Shown here one piece after another: positions 10,039 to 21,060 of a stretch of DNA of 64,000 nt. The notes under the pieces are model-generated. The model was given only the letters and a program-made list of their open reading frames with translations, was not told the origin of the DNA and ran no database searches. Origin of the DNA: Adiantum capillus-veneris (Eukaryota; Streptophyta; Polypodiopsida; Polypodiales; Pteridaceae); the NCBI GenBank assembly GCA_014529385.2, contig CM043950.1, positions 82,408,843 to 82,472,842 of the forward strand, in the 5' to 3' direction. Both the position numbers and the translations under genes were made by a program. The stretch's first letter is position 1, and each line of letters begins with the position of its first letter.

Positions 10039-11410
10039 TTAATCATCAACATGCCTGGAGCCAGATTCGGTTACAATATGATAGCCAACATTATGGCCTC
10101 CATTCAAACAAAGGCTTAAATCCCATATCTTAGGTCTATCTAAGGGTTTGGGGGATTTTCCACTAGCAAGATGTTTATTTACATTTTGCAAATATTCATG
10201 CTTGAGAACCTCATAGGGCTCTGGAATACACGCAATCAAGCGTCTAAGAATATATGAGAGACTATATATATCAAATGCCTTGGTGAATGGAGGAGGATTT
10301 GTGTTGATATTTTCAGGGGCAATCCATGGATAATCTCGTTCAAATTGAGCTCTACATTGAGGGGTGAGATTTGGCAACTTGGAAAATGTTGCAGACGTGC
10401 TTGATGGTGTGCTTTGCTCCCAGTCCACAATGCTAGCATACACTCCTCACTTGCCGAAATAATGTAGAATATTTCAAGTGTGTAGATCATTGTGAATGAA
10501 TTCATGACTATGCACGAATTTAATCGTCCTGCAGAACAGCATTACAGATTGGCAAAATGTTGTCTGTGAACGTTGTACATTTCCAGATGTGTGTTGGAAC
10601 TCTCTAATTGCAAGCTTGCTTCCATCATGATAACATGCTTGAATCCACTGCTCAAGATGACCTCCACTGCTTGAAGATCAACATAGGTCTTTTGCTATAC
10701 CGAACAAGAGCACGAGGCAATATCATGCCACAATGCTGAATAGTTGTAGCAGTAGCCTCCTCTAGCACGATCTGTAATGTTGGCTTGCTTTCTATTTGGT
10801 CTTTGTAGATCTTTGCCGCATAGACAGGATCATTGAAGAGAGGATGAGCCACTGATACTTGTTTCACATTTGCAAAACGTCCCTCACCTAATTGGGGTGC
10901 TTGCAAGTGAAAGATGGAATTCTCCCCAAGTAAGTGTAGGAGAGGAGGACATATCGTATCATCCAGGTGTACAGCTAAGGGTTGAGCACCTAATGGAGGA
11001 GGTACATCCTCTTCTATCCTAGGACATTTTGAAGAGCCTTCAATCTTATCTTTGCTCTTCAATTCTGAATGTAGTTATGCTACAAGCTGCATTTGCTCTT
11101 TGATTCCAGGTTTGGTTTTGATTTCTGGATGAACCATACTTTCAAAACTTCTAGTGACTTGACCCAATAATTGCTTTACTGTGCTATGCATCACTCCATT
11201 AGTGCGCAGAGCTGGGTCAAGTGAAACTGGGAATGCACTGCACAGCTTCAGCCAACACTGTTCCACAAGTTCAATCACAAAATCATCCAAATTTGCGTGC
11301 AGTGGATCAAATGCTCGTTGCAAATGATCGTCTGAAGCTCCATAGAGAGATAAAATTAGAGTATCACTAATGATTTTGCGATGTTGGTGTGTTAACTTTG
11401 TCTCTACCAT
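10039..11410 (-). pseudogene. Protein kinase-like pseudogene
   Basis: Kinase subdomains appear in order on the minus strand. The glycine loop LGEGRFANV (near 10,880) comes first, then VYAAKIYK with the lysine that usually contacts ATP. The catalytic loop is FIHNDLHT-stop-NIL (near 10,480), with VDWE where DFG is usual, followed by WIAPENI (APE motif, near 10,310) and FDIYSLSYIL. An N-terminal region of about 110 residues precedes the kinase, beginning at an ATG at 11408-11410 just after a TTTTCAG splice-acceptor-like sequence. Lesions are a TAA between the N-terminal region and the kinase, a one-base shift near 10,665, and two TGA stops around the catalytic loop. The TGAs are compatible with CpG decay of CGA codons. 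HxDLHxxN is a divergent loop, so the kinase subfamily is not assigned. A functional gene would also need introns that I cannot place. Confidence 0.7.
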
Positions 11411-11624
11411 GACTAAGACTGAAAATACATGAAGCAAATACAAGCAAGGTAAATGTAGAATAGATAAAAATTTAACATATATGATTGTAAATAATTCTAA
11501 ACAAAAACATTTCATGGACAATAATAATCTCTAGTAAATGAAAGATCAAAACATTTCATGCACCATAATAGCAATAGTAATGAAAAACTTTAAAACATAT
11601 ATAATTTTTTCATGCAGTGTGATG

Positions 11625-12690
11625 TAGTGGTCGGCAACAATCAAAGACAAAAAAACATATAATAACAGCTGCCTTGCAATGCGACGCGGAAGTCAGGAGC
11701 TATTAGGGACAAAAAATTAATACTACCAAACCTCTCTCTACAGTGCGACACGGTGGTTAGCAACAACTATAGATAAGGAATCTATTAAATCCAATCAACC
11801 TAAAGTGCGACACAATGGTCAAAGCATTCAAGATTGAAGGATGTAAAATATATATCTCCATCCTGCAGTGCAACACGGTGGTCATCAGCAACCAGAGACA
11901 AAGAATCCAGTAAATCCAATCTCGATGCGATGGTCAACAACAACCAAAAATGATGGATTTAAAAAGTTTAAACCTCTCCCTACAGTGTGACATGGTGGTC
12001 AGCAACAACCAGAGACAAGGAATCTTTTAAATCCAATCTCCTTGCAGTGCAATGCGATGGTCAGCAGCAACCAAGGATGATGGATTTAAAAGTCCTAAAC
12101 CCCTCCTTGCAGTGCAACATGGTGGTCAGCAACAACCAAAAACGAGGAATCTATTAAATCAAATCTCCTTGTAATGCGACGTGATGGTCAGCAACAACCA
12201 AAGATGATGGATTTGATAACCCTAAATCCCTCCCTGCAGTGTGACACGATGATCAGCAACAACCTGAGACAAGAAATCTATTAAATTGAATCTCCTTGTA
12301 GTGCGACGTGATGGTCAGCAACAACCAAAGACGCTGGATTTAACAACCCTAAACCCTTCCATGCAGTGTGACACGATGGTCAGCAACAACCAAAGACGAG
12401 GAATCTATTTTTTAAAATCTGATCTTCCAATAGTGCGACACAATGGTCAGCAACAACTAAGAAGAAAAGATGTAAGTTAGCCAACTCCTCCCTGCAGTGT
12501 GACTCGGTGGTTAGCAACAACTAGGGACGAAAAGTCTAATTGAAAAACCTAAGCTACTCCCTACAGTGCAACACTGAGGTCAGCAACAGTCAAGGACAAA
12601 GCGTCTAAAGTATAACCCCCCTTGTAGCCTGTCACGAGGATCAACACAGTCAAGGACATGTGTCTAAACCTGTAGACTAACGATGAGGTG
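11625..12690. repeat. Minisatellite, ~17 units of ~63 bp
   Basis: The core GGTCAGCAACAACC recurs at about 11,629, 11,755, 11,880, 11,932, 11,995, 12,058, 12,124, 12,185, 12,250, 12,310, 12,378, 12,445, 12,508, 12,578 and 12,645. Weaker units lie at 11,689 and 11,816. The core is preceded by TGCAGTGCGACACGGT. The second halves alternate between a GGAATCTATTAAATCCAA type and a GATGGATTTAAAA type, giving a roughly 127-bp higher-order unit in the middle of the array. The outer units are more diverged. The array lies 215 bp upstream of the kinase start. Confidence 0.9.
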
Positions 12691-12988
12691 TGAGTAAAGC
12701 TCCAGAAAAACAACACTAGTAAAAAACAAAACGTAAACTAACACTCACGTGTGAGCAAAGCTCCACAACAACAATGTTAGCAAAAAAATTACCAAAAAAA
12801 AGTACAAAATGAAAGTACCTGCACTGCCTGTCTCGGCGCGGGCTGCTCTGCGTGCTCTGTACCTGCTCTCTCTCTACTACCCTCTCTCTCTCTTTGTCTA
12901 GCAACTGTCTCTATCTCTCTCTAACAATCGCTATCACGGTAGTTTGTTCAAACTAGCGCGGCACCTTTTTTTATAAGTCCAACAATAT

Positions 12989-13014
12989 TTTGATCGAAAT
13001 ATATTTCGATCAAA
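12989..13014. repeat. 26-bp perfect palindrome
   Basis: TTTGATCGAAATA is followed by its exact reverse complement. A second, imperfect version (TTCGATCGGAATA ... TTCGATTGAA) follows at about 13,022-13,047. Nothing else in 12,700-13,140 could be assigned. Confidence 0.9.
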
Positions 13015-13152
13015 CTATTATTCGATCGGAATATATTTCGATTGAAGTAAATTTTGTTCAAATAAATGCGTATAATACAGATATACAGCGTATAGCTACA
13101 TAATATACATACAATTTTTAATAAATGGGTGTATAAATACAACTTAGAACTA

Positions 13153-13172
13153 GGGACTCTAATACCAACCAA
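13153..13172 (-). promoter_or_regulatory. Primer-binding-site-like sequence on -
   Basis: Read on the minus strand this is TTGGTTGGTATTAGAGTCC, close to the initiator-Met PBS. It lies at the outer (left) side of the 13.24-15.28 kb LTR rather than between the LTRs. It suggests that LTR really extends to about 13,173 and that another element interior once lay to its left. Confidence 0.5.
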
Positions 13173-13239
13173 CCCCCTGCCATGCTACCCTCCGGACGTG
13201 CCTTCTGGCGCACATATCCCTTGAGTGTTTTCGTGAAAT

Positions 13240-15275
13240 GTTGGAGACGGGGAAAGGGGAACACACCCAACACACAACACAATGCCTCACTATAGCCCAG
13301 GGTATACACAACGCCCCAATCCACTAGAGTTCACCTTCAAAACTCAACACTACCCGCAAGCAAACCATTGCTTTCACACAATCATACGCACATACGCCTT
13401 GCAATGCACGAGACAGACTCAATCACTACGCTCCGCTCAATTCACATCCTTCCGCACTCACACAAACTCTCTGTATCTCTCTTTGCATGACAAACCTCGG
13501 GGGGCACGCACGCCTACGCACGCTCGGAAACACACGCACACCAGCAAAGAAGAGAAAAGGGAAGGGGGAATGACGTCTTGAAACAGTAGGGAATAGTCTA
13601 CTAGCATAGGCAATATCATGTACATCCAACACACCGCCAGCATGAACCTCGGAAACCAAAAACAAGAGCTCCAAAAGCCTTGGCAAAAAAACCCTCCTTG
13701 GTCCAAAGCCCTCCTTGGCAAAAGACATTGGTCCCAAAAAAAGACCTTTAAAAATAACAATAATCCCCCTTTTATAGGGGTTTGCATCGGAGTCCAAAAA
13801 AGAAAAAATGGTGGTGTGATTCCATGTCGTGCACTCCCTTTGGAGTTCCATTTAGAAGTTCTATGCATTGCCAACACTTGGCTTAATTATTCTTGGAAAC
13901 TTTTGCATGCTAGACACATTGGCCCTTTGGCCCCTTTCCCTTCACTTTTTTTGCCGGCCGCCCGGACTCCCTTCTCCTTGCACTTCATTTGCTTGTCGCC
14001 ACCTCCTTGCACGCTACTGCGGGACCTCTCTCTCACACGAGGGGGGGAGGCAATAGCGACCTCGCTATTGCTCTCCCTCTCCTTCTCAAAAATTTGGAGG
14101 CGCGGGACCCGCCTCTAGCAAGGCCTGCCACGTCATCACTACATCACCAGCCAGGGCCGCCCACGGGTGCCACCACCATCTAGCATCGCCGGCCATTGCC
14201 ACCAAAATCACCGCCGGACGCCCACAGCAACGCCATGCGCGCGGACGCCATAGCTGCGCCCAAGAGAGCTCCCCTCTCTCTCCTTCCTTGTGTGCTAATG
14301 GGAGCCCACGCCTCAGCCTTTATAGCCTGGCCTCAACGGTCCCGCGCCCGCATGTGGGTTTTAGGCCCCTGCCACGTGGCATTCCCCTAAGAATTGAGCC
14401 CCAAGGGCTCCAAAAACTCATTATTTTCTTCCTTTAACCAAAAAAACTTTGCAATCTGCCTTGACTTGGCCCCCATTTTGTCCTCCCACCTTTTGTTGCC
14501 GAGCCGCAAAGCCCGAGTGAAATCGTGCACTGCCGCCCTGCTCCTCCATGATCCGCACCATTATTCGACTCCTCCAGGCCCGAGATCCAATGCGACCAAA
14601 ACACGATCAAACCATCTGCAATTAACTTCCGGCAAAGACAACCAATCTTCCGACTTCCATATCTTTCTGCTTCGGATTCCGTTTGGTGCAGTCACTTCCT
14701 GCTAGCTCCATATGGTGTACACTTTGCTCTAGAACTTTGACAAGGCTCAGAAGATGCTAGATGGCGTGTACTCCAATGTGGCCAAGTGGGCTCAGACCTG
14801 GCCCCCGAAAAAACTTCAGCTAACCATAGCTTGCAATCCAGAGCTCCGATCCACAATCCAAAAAGACGGGTAGGCTCTATGAGTTGAGCTCTACACATCT
14901 ATACCTCAAGTTCTACTTGGATCACCTGTCACCAGCTGCCCTATCCGGCAAGAATCTGCAAACCATCAAAACTTCAACCTTCAATAACTTGGGCTCCGTA
15001 GCTCGGTTTGATGAGCCGTCTGGACCTGCTCCTTCAACACTTCAAGCTCTTCATTTCTAGACCCAAAAGCTGCACTCTACATCTCCTTCACCTGCTACCC
15101 CAATTAGCACATTATGGAGCCTTTCTTGGCCTATAAGCCACATCATGCATACACTCCCGCTGCTACCTGTCATCCCATGAACTTCCTAGCTGCTCCAGTC
15201 CTTTGCCATGCCTATACTTGCCTATACACACCTGTCCATGCCATCTTCTAGCGTCGACACAGTTTGGTTGCACCA
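13240..15275 (-). repeat. 3' LTR of the gag-only element (~2.03 kb)
   Basis: It matches 17,475-18,849 along its length except for 661 bp (13,989-14,649) absent from the other copy. On the minus strand it starts TGGTGCAACC at 15,275, directly after a polypurine tract, so it is the 3' LTR. It holds several frames on both strands that recur in the other copy, but none looks like a gene. The left edge is set by where similarity ends; the true end may be nearer 13,173. Confidence 0.8.
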
Positions 15276-15293
15276 TCATTGCCCACCCCCCTG
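15276..15293 (-). promoter_or_regulatory. Polypurine tract of the gag-only element
   Basis: On the minus strand CAGGGGGGTGGGCAATGA ends directly at the TGGTGCAACC start of the LTR. This fixes element orientation and the LTR boundary. Confidence 0.8.
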
Positions 15294-15417
15294 TTGAGCA
15301 TTTATGATCAACCACATAAAAGCTTTATTTCACTATAAACTGCAAAAACCTGGCACACATTATGAGAAAACGCAAACCATATATACAATGTTTTATTGCA
15401 CTCTATCACCTAAACCT

Positions 15418-17445
15418 TCAAGTGGATTGCCCCACCCCCTGCATAACATAGCTTCCACCTGGATCAAACACCTGGCTCTGTTCACTTTCATCCATTTGCA
15501 ACAACCTCAAATAGTGCCCTACCCAAGCACGTAGCCATCCATGCACACAAAAGGCCCATAGCACTTTAGCACCTCTCCGAACATCATCTTGCTTCATCAC
15601 CCTATATGGATCTGCAACCACATCATCTGTAAGAACCAACATTTCTGACCCTCCCTCCCAGCCATGTAAAGGAGAGCTCCTCTCAAAGGAACCCCGTACC
15701 TGACGGATAACATACTGTACAGTTGCACTTACAAGCATACCTTTCAACCATGGGTTGCATACCTCTTTTGAAAGCTTGGACATATCTTGGGAGCCTCCTT
15801 CATAGGCCATAGAACACATCTCTTGCATTGCCTTCATGCTCTCTTGCACCTCCTCTTCGAACTCACTTACACTGTCATCAAGCCCTTCATCATCGATTGG
15901 CCCTTCAAGGTATCTCAACACTTCCTTCTGTCGAGCTTCAGTCTCCTACTCTTCAATCACCCCTCCTACAGCTACATCATGCTCCTCTAAGGAAAAAAGA
16001 AACTCGTTCTCTACCGCATCCATCTCCAGTTTTTCCATAGACACGGCCGCTTTATCTCTCTTGGCAAAAGTCTGCACATGTTGCACCACCATGGCACATT
16101 CCACCACTACTTTCATCAACACAGCCATTAGCATGGCACCACATACCACCTTCACCTGCATTTCATCATCTGTAGGTCTAGACCGCACCTTTTGGCTTTC
16201 ATCAAACATCTCGGCTTACTCTGTTCCCTGCTCTTCTTGCACATGTGCTATCACCATATCATCAAACATACAAGAGGGCAGCTTTACCTTTACCGGTTCA
16301 GGTTCATTAGATTCCGTCACTTCTTCATAGGATGTATATTCATCGACTCTATCTTCCTCGCTTGTCTCCCAGCAAATCGAGCGTGCATCATCATCGGCAT
16401 CGGCATCATATACTGACTCCGTATCAGCATCTGCATCCACTTGTTGCTCCACAAAAGCTTGACCATCTTCACAGCTTTGTTCACTTTCTTCATCAGCTTT
16501 TGAACCCTCGGTATCTGCGTCTCGATTGCATTCTGCTACCATTTCATGCAAACTTTCAACAAGACCATGCTTTATCTCTTCAATCCGTACTGGAACCTCC
16601 ACATCTGCTACCGCTTTTGCATCTTGGTTCACATCGACATGGAGCTTCTCTTCGTTGACAAGCTCTTCCACTCTCGGCACATGCACATCACAAACTGGAA
16701 AACTCCAAGGAACATAACCAATAGTAGGTCTTACCTCCACAGGCCTTGCATTTCGCACAACTGGAACCACCTTTGGTTGGACCAAAGAGCACTTCGCCAC
16801 CTCCGCAACAGGCATATAATCTGCTGGCTTTAGCATTCCCAACTCCAACTTTCGCTTCACCTTTCTGCTCTTTATCTTTGCCAGATAGACCATGTCTTCA
16901 TAGGTATCGGCACCATCTTTGACCTTTTCCCTAATCCTCGGATGCAAGCACTCTAACAGCTTTGACAGCTTCAAAGATTGATTGCTTTTGACCCCAGTAG
17001 CAATCTCTAACTGCTTCCAACAAGATTCAAACTACTCAATGAAAATAGAGAAATCTTTACTTACATCCTTGTGTACCGCCTTCAGCTTTGCACCGGCTTT
17101 TTCTGTTGTGATCACCTCTCGAAACCGCTCCAGAAACTGACTCTGCAACTTTTGCCATGATTCTCTATCACTTCTCTCTAGGCCATCGAACCACACCTTG
17201 GCTCGTCCTCGCATTAACAACGGCACCATCTGTAATCTCTGCGCATCTGTCAACATACGCATCGACAACAACCATAACTCGAAATCTGCTAACCAATCCT
17301 CGGGATCTTCGACGCCCGTAAATATGGGGCCAAAACCTAGCTCCACCATCTCTGTCAGCTTCAACCTTGACCATCAAACATCTCGACCCTTCGCCAACCG
17401 CTTTGTTGGCAAAAAAACACCACTTTCAACCGCAAATTGGAGCAT
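15418..17445 (-). pseudogene. gag: gag of the gag-only LTR element, four internal stops
   Basis: One frame runs for roughly 675 codons from about 17,445 to a TGA at 15,418. It is interrupted only by TGA near 17,375, TAG at 17,032, TAA at 16,216 and TAG at 15,946, with no frameshift seen. The N-terminal third is a retrotransposon gag (capsid) domain: DPEDWLADFELWL, then MRGRAKVWFDGL and LQSQFLERFREV. A long acidic, disordered segment follows, with DADADTESVYDADADDD near 16,410. The C-terminal part has no zinc knuckle that I can see. The first Met is uncertain because the TGA lies just upstream of KLTEMVELGFG. Gag would form the particle that packages the element's RNA. The intact frame implies fairly recent loss of function. 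Confidence 0.8.
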
Positions 17446-17474
17446 GAGACAGCTCCTCAGTGGGTGCACCAGAA

Positions 17475-18849
17475 GATGGAGAGGGGGAAAGGGGAACACA
17501 CCCAGCACACAACACAATGCCTCACTATAGCCTAGGGTATACACAGCGCCCCAATCCACTAGAGTTCACCTTCAAAACTCAACACTACCCGCAAGCAAAC
17601 CATTGCTTTCACACAATCATACGCACATACGCCTTGCAATGCACCAAACAGACTCAATCACTATGCTTCGCTCAATTCACAGCCTTCTGCACTCACAAAA
17701 CCTCTCTCTATCTCTCTTTGCACGACAAACCTCGGGGGGGCACACGCCTACACACGCCCAGAAACACACGCACATCAGCAGAGAAGAGAAGGGGGAAGGG
17801 GGAATGACACCTTGAAACACTAGGGAATAGTCTACTAGCATAGGCAATATCATGTACATCCAACACACCGCCGGCATGAACCTCGGCAACCAAAAACAAG
17901 AGCTCCAAAATCCTTGGCAAAAAAACCCTCCTTGGTCCAAAGCCCTCCTTGGCAAAAGACATTGGTCCCAAAAAAAGACCCTTAAAAATGAACATAAGCC
18001 CCCTTTAATAGGGGTGTGCATAGGAGTCCATTAAAGAAAAAATGGTGGTGTGATTCCATGTAGTGCACTCCCTTTGGAGTCCCGTTTAGAAGTTCTATGC
18101 ATTGGCAACACTTAGCTTAATTATTCTTGGAAAGTTTTGCATGCTAGACACATTGGCCCTCTGGTCCCTTTCCCTTCACTTTTTTTGCCGGTCGCCCAGA
18201 CTCCCTTCTCCTTGCACTTCATCCGACTTCCATATCTTTCTGCTCCGGATTTCGTTTGGCGTGCAGTCACTTCTTGCTAGCTCCATATGGTGTACACTCT
18301 GCTCTAGAACTTTGACGAGGCTCAGAAGATGCCAGATGGCGCGTACTCCAATGTGGCCAAGTGGGCTCAGACCCGACCCCCGGAAAAACTTCAGCTGACC
18401 ATAGCTTGCAATCCAGAGCTCCGATCCACAATCCGAAAAGACGGGTAGGCTCTATTAGTTGAGCTCTACACATATATACCTCAAGTTCCACTTGGATCAC
18501 CTGTCACCAACTGCCCTATCCGGCAAGAATCTGCAAACCATCAAAACTTCAACCTTCAATAACGTGGGCTCCGTAGCTCGGTTTGATGAGCCGTCTGGAC
18601 CTGCTCCTTCATCACTTCAAGCTCTTCATTTTTGGACCCAAAAGCTGCACTCTACATCTCCTTCACTGCTACCCCAATTAGCACATTATGGAGTGTTTCT
18701 TGACCTATAAGCCGCATCATGCATACACTCCCGCTGCTACCTATCATCCCATGAACTTCCTAGCTGCTCCAGTCCTTTGCCATGCTTCTACTTTCCTGTA
18801 CACACCTGTCCATGCCATCTTCTAGCGTCGACACACTTTGGCTGCACCA
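17475..18849 (-). repeat. 5' LTR of the gag-only element (~1.38 kb, shortened)
   Basis: It matches 13,240-15,275 but lacks the 661 bp present there at 13,989-14,649. The junction reads CACTTCAT then CCGACTTCC. No PBS is visible at its inner (left) edge, and only about 30 bp separate it from the start of the gag frame. The LTR end, PBS and leader appear to be deleted. Confidence 0.8.
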
Positions 18850-18854
18850 ACGTT

Positions 18855-21060
18855 CTAAAAGAACATCCATCTGGAATGCACTGTGCTTGTTATTTCCACC
18901 TCATCAACTATGTCAATAAGAAGATGCACTTGAATGGTTTGCATGGTAGTAGGAAAGTGTTTCTCAAACATGCATACAACCTCTGCAGCTTTTAGCTTGG
19001 CGGATGGTATGGAACCTACATGGATCTCCTTTTGGGAGATCCATTGCACCAACTTTGCAAGATTGTATATCGTGGTACGGACGCCAAGAGACAAAAAATT
19101 CTCAATGGCCACCGGTAAAATAAACTGCAAAACACGTCTAGCAATGGTATTAAAGTCCACACACGGATATGCCACACAATTTCCACTATGATCTATTCCA
19201 CTTCAAACATACCTCACACATTTTATGCCAATCGTGTGACTTCAAACCAGTAAGATTCCCTTATTTAGTGAAACATGTTCAGAGTGAGTGCAGTACGTGA
19301 GTGGGCTTCTGCACAGATCGAATGATCTCTTTTACTTTGTGTTTTTTGGCAGCCTGTCAAAATCCATGGTGCTTTAGGGAGTTTAATTGATCCATTGGGT
19401 GCTGTCTGCGGCCAATATTGCTACATATGATCCACATTTCTAAGGTCAATTATAGCTCCCAAATTATCTTTCTTGCCAATGAGATGGTCCCCCAACAGAT
19501 TACCCACATTCTTGAATATGTGCATTGGATCAAGCAAGTGATTGATCATGAGTCTGGTCCAATCTAGTAACTCGTACCTCAAAGAGAATCTCTTCATTCC
19601 TGGGGGCAAACCTTCATCATACATCTCCTTTTTCTCTAATCATGCTCAAACAGACATCCTCGATGGTTTCTTCCCAAAAAACCATCACGTAACTCGTGAC
19701 TCTCAAGAATAGGCTCTTGATGACCTTCATAGATTTGCTTCTTTAGTGTGGGTGCCCGACGTGCATTAAGTCTAGGTTCACATGTAATGCATGCTTTGTA
19801 TCCGCTTGTTTGGAGCACTGCATGTATACACATGACAATAGATAATCTTTAGAAAAACAAAGGTTTATAGTGTTTGAGTTTGAGTATATATCACCTGAGC
19901 ATTCTATTAGTCTGTGATAGTCATGCATGGTTTACATCAGAATGCCTATGATCAAAGCATTATGTTGACCTATGTGTCGGCTCATATCTATTGCTTTTAT
20001 GCCAAACCACAATTGTTGTAGCTCTTCCAATAGTGGACAAAGATACACATCCATATTCTTCACTTTATACCGCCCCGGTACAATCAAGCTTAGAAACAAG
20101 TGTCCCTTCTTGGTAGTCAAACACGGGGGAATGTTGTAGTTGACAATGACAACTGGACATACACTATAAGATGTTGACCTCTGATTAAATGGATTTATGT
20201 CATCCATAGCCAGGCCGAAGTGCAAATTTTGAGCTTCCCTGGCAAAATCTTGCCATGTGTCATCTATATGCTTCCATGCCGTGTATTCTGCAAGAATTCA
20301 TAGTACACCATCCAAAGATCTATTCTCTTGATGCCATGATGCTAGGGCGGCCATGGACTTACATTCAAAGAAATTCTTGATGCAAGGCAACAGAGGAAAG
20401 TGTCACAATACTTCAAGAGATATCGAGATCTACTCGATATCTCTCGGAGTCACATCTTGGACACGTCTCCATGTCTATGTATTCCCCTCTGAAAAGAACG
20501 TAGTCATTAGGACAAGCGTGAATAGAATTGTTATCCATCCCCAAGTTTTGCAAGATCTTTCTTGCTTCCTCTCTAGAATTTGGCATCACATCATCAGCTG
20601 TATTATGTGCTCTTTGAGCAATCTAAAAAAATGAAGTTCACTAGTATAAGTGATTTGGTACAATATACAATATATATTTAGTATAAGTGATTTGGTACAA
20701 TATACAATATATATTTAGTATAAGTGATTTGGTACAATATACATTTACATTTTTTTATTGAAGTAAACACATTGTAATAGATCACCTGAAAAGTGTTGTG
20801 ACGCTAGTATCACTCCATCCAAACTTTGCCTACATGTTGAGAAGAACCAGGAGTGCCTTCAATCTAGACACACGTGCTCCACCATACAATGGCCTATCGG
20901 CTTCACTTTTCATGTCGTCATAGATAAGCCTTTCTAATCCATGGTTGTCTCGATCATTTTGTCAATCTCAGCTCAAACATAGCCTCATTGGGAATGTGTT
21001 GTGCATGATCACCCTCCGAGCTGTCAGAGGCTGCATCTCGTGGCCTCACGTATGTTGCTT
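18855..21060 (-). pseudogene. CACTA (En/Spm) transposase, tnp2 plus DUF4218
   Basis: On the minus strand the order matches CACTA tnp2 proteins. First comes RLIYDDMKSEADRPLYGGA with LKALLVLLNM, then IHACPNDYVLFRGEY and TCPRCDSERYR. Next are LHFGLAMDDINPF, CPVVIVNYNIPP and SLIVPGRYKVKNMDVYL, then GYKACITCEPRLNARRAP and LLDPMHIFKNV. The DUF4218 block follows (ILPVAIENFLSLGVR, VHLLIDIVDE, VHSRWMFF). Two introns fit GT-AG rules: 20,623-20,785 (CAG|GTGATC to TTTTTAG|ATT) and 19,818-19,894 (CAG|GTGATA to TGCAG|TGC). Decay includes a TAG after LLNM (CAG to TAG), a TGA within RYRVDLDIS and frame loss near 20.4 kb. The gene stops abruptly at the LTR of the gag-only element. Elements of this type end in CACTA repeats, and none was found here. 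Confidence 0.85.
20643..20745. repeat. 37-bp tandem repeat, ~2.8 units, within an intron
   Basis: AGTATAAGTGATTTGGTACA recurs at 20,643, 20,680 and 20,717 with an AT-rich tail. The array fills most of the inferred 163-bp first intron of the CACTA transposase. Confidence 0.9.

Larger units (their letters stand above)
13240..18849 (-). mobile_element. Gag-only LTR retrotransposon (TR-GAG type)
   Basis: Direct repeats of 2.03 and 1.38 kb flank an interior of about 2.2 kb on the minus strand. The interior contains one gag reading frame and ends in a polypurine tract. There is no protease, reverse transcriptase or integrase and no room for them, so the element would need enzymes from a helper. 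Non-autonomous LTR elements that keep only gag are known in plants as TR-GAG. The right end abuts the DUF4218 part of a CACTA transposase, so the insertion or a later break cut that gene. No target duplication could be matched across the two ends. Confidence 0.75.

Noticed and set aside
11625-12690. Possible CRISPR-like array
   Set aside because: Units are contiguous and diverged with no unique spacers of fixed size, and the context is plant transposons.
13426-14118. Frames of 100-170 codons on both strands, partly repeated at 17.5-18.0 kb
   Set aside because: They lie inside the LTRs, overlap in several phases and show no domain; their recurrence reflects the LTR duplication.
15787-16833. 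Several + strand frames of 60-164 codons
   Set aside because: They are antisense shadows of the minus-strand gag, which carries a recognisable capsid domain.
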